Of a stretch of DNA of 64,000 nucleotides, positions 46,068-54,000 are shown piece after piece. The stretch comes from JACVRN01 sp036389255 (GTDB lineage: Bacteria > Acidobacteriota > Blastocatellia > Pyrinomonadales > Pyrinomonadaceae). The DNA lies in assembly GCA_036389255.1 (NCBI GenBank), contig DASVQI010000019.1, positions 1 through 64,000 on the forward strand. Reading direction: 5' to 3'. A program made the translations under genes and the position numbers. A model generated the notes under the pieces. The model worked only from the letters and a program-made list of their open reading frames with translations, was not told the origin of the DNA and ran no database searches. The stretch's first letter is position 1; each line of letters starts with the position of its first letter.

Positions 46068-48254
46068 TTAGGCGATTCCCTGTAGGCGCTCTACGTCGAG
46101 CACGCCGGGGACGCTCTTGATGGAGTTGATGACTTTGTCGAGGTGTTTAACGTCGAAGACTTCTACAGTGACTTCTATGCGGCCACGGTCGTCGTCGGCC
46201 ACGGAGGCGCGTGCGTCGCGTATGCCGGTCTTAATGTCTGCGATTGCGCCTGTGATACCGGCTATCATGCCCGTGCGGTTCTCCGTAATCGCCAGCAGCT
46301 TGACGGCGTAAGAGGCGTTGTCGCTCTTGCCAGCCCATTCGACTTCGACTATTCGCTCCGGGTTGACCATCAGCGCCTGAACGTTCTTGCACGTTCTGGC
46401 GTGAACGGCCACGCCCTTGCCGCGTGTGATATATCCGATTATGTCTTCGCCCCTGAGCGGATTGCAGCAGCGAGCGCGCGTCACCAGCAGGTCGTCCACG
46501 CCGCGCACGACTATCGCATCATCGCCAAGGCGTATCAGGCGGCGAACGGCGCGCATGCCGCTCCTCAGGCGAGATTCTTTCTGGGTATCAAGCTCCTCGA
46601 ATTTTTCCGGGCCGAGCAGCTTGGCTATGATGTTGCGCGGGACAATCTTGCCGTAGCCAATGGCTGCCAGCAAATCCTCCACGCGCCCGTATCCGTACTC
46701 GTTGGCGATGCGCTTTAACTCGCCGTCGCTGTCGCCCAGAAGCTTTTTGGTTGAAAGCTGAAAGCGCGCGGCCTCTTTCTCAAAGAGCTTGCGGCCAATT
46801 TCTATGGACTCGGCACGCTGCTGCTCGGCTATGAAGTGGCGCACGCGGTTGCGCGCGCGAGAGGTCTTGATGAAGTTCAGCCAGTCACGGCTGGGGTGCG
46901 AGTTAGGGCTGGTCAGAATCTCCACTACGTCGCCGTTCTGAATCTGCGAGCGAAGCGGAACCATGCGGCCGTTTATACGAGCGCCCGTGCAGGTGTTGCC
47001 GACTTCGGAGTGAATCATGTAGGCGAAGTCTATAGGCGTTGCACCGCGCGGAAGCTGTATCACCTTCCCCATGGGCGTGAAGGCGTACACGTCCTTCGGG
47101 TAGAGGTCTAGCTTGAGCGTGTCCAGAAAGTCACGCGAGTCCTTGACCTCCTGCGTCCACTCCACGAGCGAGCGCAGAGCCTTTAATGCTTCATCCTCAT
47201 CGTGCGCGCCCCGGCTGCCTTCCTTGTACTTCCAGTGCGCCGCCACGCCCTCTTCGGCTATGTGGTGCATTTCGAGCGTGCGAATCTGCACCTCGAAGCT
47301 CTGTCCCTTGTCGCCTATGACTGAGGTGTGAAGCGATTGATACAGATTGTCGCGCGGCGTGGCTATCCAGTCTTTGATGCGACCGGGCACGGGCTTCCAA
47401 GTGTTGTGTATGACGCCGAGGGCGGCGTAACAGTGACGCACCTCGTCCGGCGTAATCACGCGCGCCGCCACCAGGTCGTAGACCTGTTCCAATTCTACTC
47501 TCTGCCGCCTGAGCTTTTTCCAGATGGAATAGAGCCGTTTGACGCGCCCCTCTATGCGAACAAAGGGGACTTCTGCCTCGTGCATCTTCTCTTCTATGCG
47601 GGCGGTCACGTCTTTGAGGAAGGCTTCGTTTTCAGGCCGCCGTTTTTCAAGCTGGGCCGTGATGGCGCGATAGTCTTCGGGGTACAGATGCTGAAAGGCC
47701 AGGTCTTCAAGCTCGCCGCGCAGCTTACCCATGCCGAGTCGGTGCGCAATCGGTGCATAGATGTCCATCGTCTCCTGCGCTATGCGGCGGCGCTTTTCCG
47801 GCTTCAGGAATTGAAGGGTGCGCATGTTGTGAAGACGGTCGGCCAGCTTGACCAGCACCACGCGCACGTCGTTGACCATCGCCAAGAGCATCTTGCGAAC
47901 GTTCTCGGCCTCCTGCTCCTCTTTGGAGACGTTGCTTATCTGCGCTATCTTGGTCAGCCCGTCAACCAGATGCGCTACCTCGTCCCCGAAATACTTACGT
48001 ATAGTCTCAAGGTCAACGAGCGTGTCTTCCACCACGTCGTGCAGAAGCCCCGTCGAGACGGAGACTTCATCTAGCCGCATGTCAGCGAGGATATTCGCCA
48101 CTTCGAGCGGGTGAACAAGGTAAGGCTCACCACTGGCGCGCACCTGTCCCTTGTGCTCGCGGGCAGAGAAAAAATAGGCGCGACGCAGCAAGTCTAAATC
48201 TGCCTGCTGGTGGTTGCGGCCAACCTTTTCGATAATGTCCTCAATGCGAATCAT
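46068..48254 (-). CDS. rel: Bifunctional (p)ppGpp synthetase/hydrolase Rel
   Basis: About 728 aa from ATG 48254 (MIRIEDIIEKV); a longer reading to 48305 would use TTG. The HD hydrolase domain keeps its metal residues (HPLEVANIL, LLHDVVEDT, about 50-90), and the synthetase domain has RVKRLYSIWKKL and RDNLYQSLHTSV (about 240-330). TGS follows (VYAFTPMGKVIQLPRGATPIDFAY, about 395-455), then helical and zinc-finger/RIS-like segments and a C-terminal ACT domain (about 650-728). Intact HD and synthetase motifs indicate both activities, so this is a Rel/SpoT-type stringent response enzyme, not a RelA-only synthetase. Confidence 0.96.
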   Translation of the reverse strand: MIRIEDIIEKVGRNHQQADLDLLRRAYFFSAREHKGQVRASGEPYLVHPLEVANILADMRLDEVSVSTGLLHDVVEDTLVDLETIRKYFGDEVAHLVDGLTKIAQISNVSKEEQEAENVRKMLLAMVNDVRVVLVKLADRLHNMRTLQFLKPEKRRRIAQETMDIYAPIAHRLGMGKLRGELEDLAFQHLYPEDYRAITAQLEKRRPENEAFLKDVTARIEEKMHEAEVPFVRIEGRVKRLYSIWKKLRRQRVELEQVYDLVAARVITPDEVRHCYAALGVIHNTWKPVPGRIKDWIATPRDNLYQSLHTSVIGDKGQSFEVQIRTLEMHHIAEEGVAAHWKYKEGSRGAHDEDEALKALRSLVEWTQEVKDSRDFLDTLKLDLYPKDVYAFTPMGKVIQLPRGATPIDFAYMIHSEVGNTCTGARINGRMVPLRSQIQNGDVVEILTSPNSHPSRDWLNFIKTSRARNRVRHFIAEQQRAESIEIGRKLFEKEAARFQLSTKKLLGDSDGELKRIANEYGYGRVEDLLAAIGYGKIVPRNIIAKLLGPEKFEELDTQKESRLRSGMRAVRRLIRLGDDAIVVRGVDDLLVTRARCCNPLRGEDIIGYITRGKGVAVHARTCKNVQALMVNPERIVEVEWAGKSDNASYAVKLLAITENRTGMIAGITGAIADIKTGIRDARASVADDDRGRIEVTVEVFDVKHLDKVINSIKSVPGVLDVERLQGIA

Positions 48255-48369
48255 AAACGCCTGAAATTTAGATGTCCGAGGCCATTCTAAAGTTTTATCG
48301 CCCAATTAGGACGGGCGTAAGGCTCTCGGATACTATTATAGCAAGAGGCCGGGCGCGACCCGTAAGTAA

Positions 48370-48443
48370 GTAAAAAGGCAAAAGGCAAAAGTGAAGGAGA
48401 AGAGCGCTGCTTCTCTTGCTTACTTTTGCCTTTTGCCTTTTAC
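48370..48443. repeat. Heptamer-built intergenic palindrome 2
   Basis: Arms GTAAAAAGGCAAAAGGCAAA and the reverse complement, with inner GAGAAG/CTTCTC, between rel and the TPR lipoprotein gene. Arms consist of AAAAGGC units repeated at seven bases. Confidence 0.75.
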
Positions 48444-48455
48444 TTTTACCTTGCT

Positions 48456-49298
48456 TTAGGTAGCCGGTGGCGAAGGAGCTTTCTTGGCTTCTTCCTCTTT
48501 CTTCTTCTGCTCGCTGAGCTGAGTGGTACGTGCCTGCGCCTCGTCGGCCTGCTTCTTATAGGTTTCCTTGTCTTCGGGCTTGTTGTCCATATCCGCCAGC
48601 TTGACCTTCTCAAGCAGAAGGTTGGTCTTGTAGCCCCATGCCTTTTCGTTGTTCGGGTCTAGGCGGATTGCCGTCTCTACGTTCTCAAGCCCGCGCGTAA
48701 CGCACATGTTTATCTTGTCGTAATCTTCCTGATTCTGCGGCTTGACCCACTGTATAACGGTCTTGCCATCTTTCTCTACGGTCTTCTGGTTGGCCTTCTG
48801 TTCCGTGATACCGAAAGAGCATTCCCATTCCTTGTTGGCCATGAAGGTGTAAGCCTCGCTTCGTTTGGAAGGCTCTACAGTCTCGTCGGTGGCGCGCTGC
48901 TTAATCCAGGCTATCTGCTCGTCCGTCCTGCCCAGTTGCCCAAGCAGGAAAGCCACGGCCTTGTAGGCTTCGTCGTTGTTCGGGTTCTTGGCCAGAATGC
49001 GCTTGTAAGCCTCTATGGCGTCGTTCGCCTTCTGAAGATTTTCCGGCGTCTCGACACCCTGTTTGTACTGAGCGTGAATCGAGCGGGCTATGAAGAGCGG
49101 CGCGTTCTTATCATCCGGGTAAAGCAGAAGCGCCCGCTCCGAATGCTGCTGGGCTTCGACAAATCTACCGGCCTTGTAGGCGCGTGCTGCTTCGTTAATC
49201 TCATTCTTGGCGCGTATGCGATTGATGACGCCACAGCCCGGCATGCTAACGAGTAGAACCAGGATCAGGAGCGCGAACCTGGCTTGAGAGAGTTTCAT
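48456..49298 (-). CDS. TPR lipoprotein
   Basis: About 280 aa from ATG 49298 (GGAG upstream); the longer frame lacks an export signal. A signal peptide ending in a lipobox (SMPGC, Cys near 22) is followed by TPR-type helical repeats: ARAYKAGRFVEAQQHSERAL, ANDAIEAYKRILAKNPNN, DEAYKAVAFLLGQLG and a later VETAIRLDPNNEKAW. The C-terminal ~50 residues are lysine/glutamate-rich with AQARTTQLSEQKKKEEE. It is probably outer-membrane anchored and periplasmic. It follows the exbD genes, so it may work with the TonB/ExbB/ExbD energy module. No enzymatic motif. Confidence 0.85.
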   Translation of the reverse strand: MKLSQARFALLILVLLVSMPGCGVINRIRAKNEINEAARAYKAGRFVEAQQHSERALLLYPDDKNAPLFIARSIHAQYKQGVETPENLQKANDAIEAYKRILAKNPNNDEAYKAVAFLLGQLGRTDEQIAWIKQRATDETVEPSKRSEAYTFMANKEWECSFGITEQKANQKTVEKDGKTVIQWVKPQNQEDYDKINMCVTRGLENVETAIRLDPNNEKAWGYKTNLLLEKVKLADMDNKPEDKETYKKQADEAQARTTQLSEQKKKEEEAKKAPSPPAT

Positions 49299-49328
49299 CG
49301 CTTGATAGCTCCAAAAGAAAGGATGAAT

Positions 49329-49389
49329 GCAGAGCGCAGAATGATGAATGAGAAGCTGTTCCTTCTTTAATTCATCACTCTGCACTCTG
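49329..49389. repeat. Heptamer-built intergenic palindrome 3
   Basis: Arms TGCAGAGCGCAGAATGATGA and the imperfect reverse complement, between the second exbD gene and the TPR lipoprotein gene; the left arm reads as GCAGAGC, GCAGAAT, GATGAAT. Overlaps the extended reading of the TPR gene, supporting its shorter start. Confidence 0.65.
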
Positions 49390-49398
49390 ACTTTTGCA

Positions 49399-49875
49399 TT
49401 ATTGTTCGAGGGCGTCAACCTGCAAGCCTACGGGGCTCGCGCCTGCACCCTTGACGGCGTCTATCACCTTGACCACTTCGCCATACTTAACCGTCTTGGG
49501 CGCTTTGATAAAGACGGTCTTGTAAAGCTCACCCGTGGCCGGGTTTAACTGGTTCCTGTCTTTGCGCTGCTGAAAGATACCTGCGAGCGTAGTGCTCAAC
49601 TGGCTGGTATCGTTGACGGTGCCCATGTCCTGACCGTTCAACTGCATCTTGAGGTCTTTAGCAATATCAACGCGCAGGTTAAGCTCGAAGGCCGTGGCCT
49701 GTGCCTGTTCCTCTTTCGGCGGCGTAGGAATCAGCGCCTTGAAGCGGCTCGGCTTCAGAGGGGTCACCACCATGAAGATAATCAGCAGCACCAGCAGCAC
49801 GTCTATAAGCGGCGTGACGTTAATATAGGGTACGGCTCTTGAGCCTTCGCCACTATTGCCTCCACCCATTCCCAT
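49399..49875 (-). CDS. ExbD/TolR-family protein (second copy)
   Basis: A 158-aa protein: short N-terminus, one membrane helix with INVTPLIDVLLVLLIIFMV (about 19-38), whose Asp is the proton-carrying residue of ExbD/TolR, and a C-terminal periplasmic domain (about 60-158). AAGGAG precedes the ATG. It partners ExbB to transmit proton-motive force to TonB. A related copy lies 130 bases upstream, so the genes may give a two-ExbD complex or two alternative forms. The second copy has a longer periplasmic part with KDRNQLNPATGELYKTVF. Confidence 0.93.
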   Translation of the reverse strand: MGMGGGNSGEGSRAVPYINVTPLIDVLLVLLIIFMVVTPLKPSRFKALIPTPPKEEQAQATAFELNLRVDIAKDLKMQLNGQDMGTVNDTSQLSTTLAGIFQQRKDRNQLNPATGELYKTVFIKAPKTVKYGEVVKVIDAVKGAGASPVGLQVDALEQ

Positions 49876-50007
49876 AACAAAACTCCTTAAGCGACTCGCA
49901 GGACATTCGGAGCGGGCGCTTTGAGAAAAGCACAGGCTACTTTGCTCGGGCCAGAAGTAGCCGACGCTTTGACAACAGCGTCCGCCCGTTGTCCGGACTG
50001 ATAAATA

Positions 50008-50475
50008 TTACGATGCGGGCGCAGGCGCTGGAGCCTCCGCGCCGCCCTTCTTCTTCTTATCGGCGACAAGACCTATCTGCTGAACTTCTCCCTTACGCCT
50101 GACTTCGTCAATCACTGCGACAACGTCTCCGTAAGAGACGCCGACGCCGGATTTGATATAGACGATCTGTTCTTCGGGTGGCTTCTTCTCCATACGGCGT
50201 TTGACTTCCGTACCGATGTCGCCTTTGTTAATCTTCTCTTTCCCCAGATAGTACTCGCCATCTGCCGGAATCGAGATGACAACCGAAGTTTCTTTGATAA
50301 TCGCCGGGTCAACGTCCGGGCTGTTAGTCTCGCGCGGGATGGCTACCGTCACGCCCTGCTGCAAGAAGGGCGTGACCACCATGAAGATGATTAGCAGCAC
50401 CAACATGATGTCCACCATCGGCGTGACGTTGATTTCGGAGTTAAGTCCTGCGCCGCCGCCTCCACTCATTCCCAT
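50008..50475 (-). CDS. ExbD/TolR-family protein (first copy)
   Basis: A 155-aa protein with a Gly-rich N-terminus, membrane helix INVTPMVDIMLVLLIIFMV (about 15-33) carrying the conserved Asp, and a periplasmic domain (about 55-140) ending in an Ala/Pro-rich tail. AAGGAG lies upstream of the ATG. It is encoded between exbB and the second exbD. Together the proteins make an ExbB/ExbD/TonB system for outer-membrane transport. Confidence 0.94.
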   Translation of the reverse strand: MGMSGGGGAGLNSEINVTPMVDIMLVLLIIFMVVTPFLQQGVTVAIPRETNSPDVDPAIIKETSVVISIPADGEYYLGKEKINKGDIGTEVKRRMEKKPPEEQIVYIKSGVGVSYGDVVAVIDEVRRKGEVQQIGLVADKKKKGGAEAPAPAPAS

Positions 50476-50684
50476 AACGCTAAATCTCCTTACAGTAGTG
50501 CTTCGTGAGCATCAGGAGCGCGGCTCGCTCCCGCTCCCTGTCGCAGTCTGTGCGCCCCGCCGTATACAACCCGGCCGGGCTACGGCCGAGTCAGGAGGGG
50601 TTGCCACGCATTTTTGCCGCAAGGGGCGGCACGCCGAACGCGAAGAGCAGCATGGAAGCCGAGCGCGCCCGTATGCTCACCTCA

Positions 50685-51464
50685 CTACGATTTCAACTGA
50701 CGTGTGCGGTTCTTCAGGAAGTAGTCAATCAACTCTGAAGCCGAGTTATCCATTTCAACTACGAAGCCGTCAACCTTGCTGGTAAAGTAGTTGAAGAGCC
50801 ACACGGCGGGCACGGCCACGGCCAGTCCCAGAGCCGTTGTAAAGAGCGCTTCCGAGATACCGCCTGCCACGGCAGCGATACCGGCTGACTCGGCGTTCTT
50901 CATGCCCTGGAAGGCGTTGATGATGCCGAACACCGTTCCAAACAGTCCGACGAACGGAGCCGTCGAGCCGATGGTCGCCAGACCCGAAAGGCCGCGACGA
51001 AACTCAGCCGTCTTGATGGCAATGGCGCGTTGCAGAGCGCGTTTTGAAGCCTCTATCTCGTCGCCCGAAATCTCGTTCGACTGCTCGTGCGCTCTAAACT
51101 CCTGAAGACCGGAGTTGACCACCATCGCAAGGTGCGACTTTCTGTGCTTGTCAGAGATGTTGATGGCCTCTTCTATGCGGTCGTTCTTGAGAGCCTGCGC
51201 CACGCGCGGAGCGAACTGGCGCGATTGCTGTTTGGCCGCGCGGTAGGTCAAAAAGCGCTCGACCATGATGGCAATCGAGTAGACCGACATAATCAAGAGG
51301 ATAATCACCACGCCCAGCGCAACCCAACCGAGGTGCTTGAGCATTTCCGTGATAGTGAAAGCATTGGCCGCTTCGCCGCCGCCGCCCTGCTGTGCCGCTT
51401 CCTGCCACAGGAAGACAAAAAAGCCGAAGGCTTTCGTTCCGAGAAAACTAGCTAATATATTCAC
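50685..51464 (-). CDS. exbB: ExbB/TolQ-family proton channel subunit
   Basis: About 259 aa from GTG 51464, placed eight bases after GGAGG; the longer frame needs TTG. Three membrane segments (about 42-65, 160-185, 205-230) with the family core IGSTAPFVGLFGTVFGII and ALFTTALGLAVAVPAV. It forms the pentameric proton channel with the ExbD proteins encoded downstream and energises TonB. Gene order tonB-exbB-exbD-exbD (in transcription direction) is normal for a TonB module. Confidence 0.94.
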   Translation of the reverse strand: MNILASFLGTKAFGFFVFLWQEAAQQGGGGEAANAFTITEMLKHLGWVALGVVIILLIMSVYSIAIMVERFLTYRAAKQQSRQFAPRVAQALKNDRIEEAINISDKHRKSHLAMVVNSGLQEFRAHEQSNEISGDEIEASKRALQRAIAIKTAEFRRGLSGLATIGSTAPFVGLFGTVFGIINAFQGMKNAESAGIAAVAGGISEALFTTALGLAVAVPAVWLFNYFTSKVDGFVVEMDNSASELIDYFLKNRTRQLKS

Positions 51465-51588
51465 GGTAAACCCCTCCAAAAGGTTTTAATTCATTAAATT
51501 TAGAGCGGGACATTCAGGCACCTGTGAGCGGGCAGGCGGAACGAGTCCGGCCTGCGCCTTTGCTCACATGCGTCTGAGCCTCCGGCTA

Positions 51589-52392
51589 CTACAACTGGAA
51601 GTTATAGGTAATCACGCCCGTAACTTTCACGGGCTGGCCGGAAAGCTTCGTGGGCGAGAACTTCGCACCATATGCAGCCTGCTGGGCCGCCGCCAGAAGA
51701 AGCGGCGGGCCGCTCACGGCGCGCGCAGAGATAACGCTGCCGTTCTCGTCAATCGTCACCTGAACCGTAACCGTGCCGGTCTGGCGCGCAGCCTTTGCGA
51801 CCGCAGGATACGCAGGCTTCGGAAGACTGATGGCCCGGCCGTTGAGCACGCCGCCTGAAATCGGAGCCGTGCGCTTTGGCGGCTCAGGAGTCGGCTTAGG
51901 AGCGGGCGGAGGCGGCTCGCCTACGTCAACAGGAGCGCCGCTATTACCACTGCCGTTACCGCCGGTACCGGAGCCGGCACCCGCGCCGGGAAGCGTAGGC
52001 CCGCTCGGCGCAATGTAGTCACGATTGCCTTTAACCGCTCCCGACACGTCGGGCGGTGACTGCGAAGTCGTAACCTTAATCTCCTTAGGCGCGGCTTCCG
52101 GGCGCTCCGTAGTCAACTCGCGCACCGTAGTAACCTCACGCTCCTGGCTTGCGGCCTGCTGCTTGGGCGCTGCCTGTGGCTTGTCCGGCGCTTTCTCCTC
52201 GATGGGCACTGGCGCAACCAGTGTCACAAGCTCAAGGTTCTGGTTATCAAGCTGGGCGTCGAACCAGAAGATGCTGCCGATGAAGAGGGCGGTCAAGACC
52301 ACAGCGTAGAGCAGGATCGTGCCGCCTATGAATGAACCTTTCCTCGCAAGATCATCTTTATGCGAAGAAGACTCAACTAGATTGTCGAACAT
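51589..52392 (-). CDS. tonB: TonB-family energy transducer
   Basis: A 267-aa protein: cytoplasmic N-terminus, one membrane helix (about 25-47), a Pro/Ala/Gly-rich periplasmic spacer (about 65-175) and the C-terminal TonB domain (about 185-267) with PKPAYPAVAKAARQTGTVTV and FSPTKLSGQPVKVTGVITYNF. GGAGG lies upstream of the ATG. It transmits ExbB/ExbD energy to outer-membrane receptors. It is the first gene of its group, after a 441-base gap containing a small possible gene on the other strand. Confidence 0.94.
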   Translation of the reverse strand: MFDNLVESSSHKDDLARKGSFIGGTILLYAVVLTALFIGSIFWFDAQLDNQNLELVTLVAPVPIEEKAPDKPQAAPKQQAASQEREVTTVRELTTERPEAAPKEIKVTTSQSPPDVSGAVKGNRDYIAPSGPTLPGAGAGSGTGGNGSGNSGAPVDVGEPPPPAPKPTPEPPKRTAPISGGVLNGRAISLPKPAYPAVAKAARQTGTVTVQVTIDENGSVISARAVSGPPLLLAAAQQAAYGAKFSPTKLSGQPVKVTGVITYNFQL

Positions 52393-52833
52393 AAAAGGTG
52401 TTCCTCCCTCGATTCCGGTGCCAAATGGATCAGGGGTGCGAAATTAAAAGACCGAAATAACTGCAAAAATCGCGTCAGCAAAACTTTAAGCAGCCCGCTT
52501 GATAACAAAAATTTAATGCAAGAAGTGGAGGAGGTCGCGGCGGCCTATCTTGAAGCACTCCGAAAGCTTCAAGGTCTATCTCTACCGGAGGCCGCTCGTG
52601 CGGGGAAAAACAAATCGGTCACGACCGGCCACTAAACATAGACCACCGCGCCTGCACAGCCCCCTCAAAAGGATGAAACGCGGGCGCGTCTAAAGTAGAT
52701 ATTTAATTGGCCAGCAACGAGCGCAGTCTATGCCGCACTGCCCCGTAAAGTCAAGCGTAAAATCGGTTACAAAGTGATTGCGAAAGTAAATTCTTTACAA
52801 CGGCGCACGAAAACTTACGACCTTTTGTAAGTC
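52393..52833. other. secF to tonB gap
   Basis: 441 bases. It holds a possible 39-aa plus-strand frame (52516-52635) with an internal 8-bp stem CTTGAAGC/GCTTCAAG, and otherwise no recognised gene, promoter or terminator. The tonB promoter is expected here but I could not identify it. Confidence 0.4.
52516..52635 (+). CDS. Possible 39-aa protein
   Basis: ATG to TAA, starting MQEVEEVAAAYLEALRKLQG. The sequence is amphipathic-helix-like with balanced codons. The frame also stays open upstream. No ribosome site is visible, and it lies on the strand opposite to its neighbours, so it remains a candidate only. Confidence 0.25.
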   Translation: MQEVEEVAAAYLEALRKLQGLSLPEAARAGKNKSVTTGH

Positions 52834-53916
52834 CTAGCTGCGGGCAGCGCCCTGCGGCTCGTTGACCACGCCTCCGCCACTGCTCTGAGTGCCGCGAGCG
52901 CCGCGCTTGGGGGCCGTCCCGCGCGTCGCTCCCGCAGTCCTTTCGCGCCGGGCCGGAGTAGCCGCCTGCGCGCGCCGTGCGGCTCTCTCCTGCAACCAGA
53001 CCATGATGGGGCTGGCGATAGCTATGGTCGAATAGGTTCCGACAATCGTGCCTATAAAGAGGGCTATGGAGAATCCCCAGAGAACTTCGCCGCCGAAGAG
53101 GACGAGGGCCAGGACTGAGAGGAACACAAGGCCGCCCGTGATGATGGTTCTTGAAAGCGTTTGATTTATCGCTTCGTTCGTTAGCTCGTAGAGCGAGGCG
53201 CGACGACGCAGGCGCAGGTTCTCGCGCACGCGGTCAAAGGTAACAATGGTGTCGTTGACGGAGAAGCCCACCAGAGTAAGCAGCGCCGCTATCACGGTCA
53301 GGCTCACTTCCCACTGGAAGACGGAGAAGAAGCCCACGGTCACCAGCACGTCGTGAAAGACCGTGATGACGGCAGCCGCGCCGTACGTCCACTCGAAGCG
53401 GAAGCCTATGTAGAGCAGCACGCCCACGAGGGCCAGCAGGGTTACGATTATCGCTTGATTGCGTAGCTGGCGACCGGCGACCGGGCCCACGGCCTCAGTC
53501 TGTATAATCTCGTACGCATCTTTTTCCGCGCCGAAAGTATTCAGGGCCGTGCGAGCCTTAGCGCCGCCCACGTCCACCTGCGACTGCGCTTCTCCCCCGG
53601 CCTGTCCCTGCTGCGGGACTTTTATCAGCACCTCTTCCGGCCTGTCCGTTGACTGCACGACCGATTCGCCTATGCCTGCGGCGCTGAGCGCCTGTCGAAT
53701 GGCATCATCCGTCGGGCGATTCTTCAGGAACCTGACGGTGACGACCGTGCCGCCCTGAAAATCCACGCCGAGGTTGAAGGCTTCGGTGCCGCCCGGTATG
53801 AGCTGGCGTATCATGGCGGAACTCAGCCCGCCCAGAAGCAGCGCAGCCGAAGCCAACAGGAAGATTCGGCGCATCTTGAGCCAGTCGTAATTAGCGTTCT
53901 TGAAGATTTGAATCAT
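52834..53916 (-). CDS. secF: Protein translocase subunit SecF
   Basis: About 360 aa from ATG 53916. SecF architecture: first membrane helix, FNLGVDFQGGTVVTVRF (the D-x-GG motif, about 45-60), a periplasmic P1-like domain, then five helices including VGFSVNDTIVTFDRVRENLR, the conserved SecD/SecF RND motif. The last ~45 residues are a basic Arg/Gly-rich tail. It works with SecD and YajC, encoded upstream, to drive late steps of Sec export with the proton gradient. It lies 85 bases after secD, separated by a palindromic repeat. Confidence 0.95.
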   Translation of the reverse strand: MIQIFKNANYDWLKMRRIFLLASAALLLGGLSSAMIRQLIPGGTEAFNLGVDFQGGTVVTVRFLKNRPTDDAIRQALSAAGIGESVVQSTDRPEEVLIKVPQQGQAGGEAQSQVDVGGAKARTALNTFGAEKDAYEIIQTEAVGPVAGRQLRNQAIIVTLLALVGVLLYIGFRFEWTYGAAAVITVFHDVLVTVGFFSVFQWEVSLTVIAALLTLVGFSVNDTIVTFDRVRENLRLRRRASLYELTNEAINQTLSRTIITGGLVFLSVLALVLFGGEVLWGFSIALFIGTIVGTYSTIAIASPIMVWLQERAARRAQAATPARRERTAGATRGTAPKRGARGTQSSGGGVVNEPQGAARS

Positions 53917-53936
53917 GATAACTATAAGTCCCAAAT

Positions 53937-53996
53937 CTCAAGTCCCAAGTTCCGTCCCCCGTTCTTGATACGGGCCTCACGGACTTGGGACTTGAG
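53937..53996. repeat. Heptamer-built intergenic palindrome 4
   Basis: Arms CTCAAGTCCCAAGT(T)CCGT and ACGGACTTGGGACTTGAG, in the secD-secF gap. The left side reads as AAGTCCC, AAATCTC, AAGTCCC at seven-base steps. Confidence 0.75.
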
Positions 53997-54000
53997 GCTA

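Noticed and set aside
49887..50069. 60-codon frame between the exbD genes
   Set aside because: Overlaps the end of the first exbD gene in another frame, is Arg-rich and has no ribosome site.
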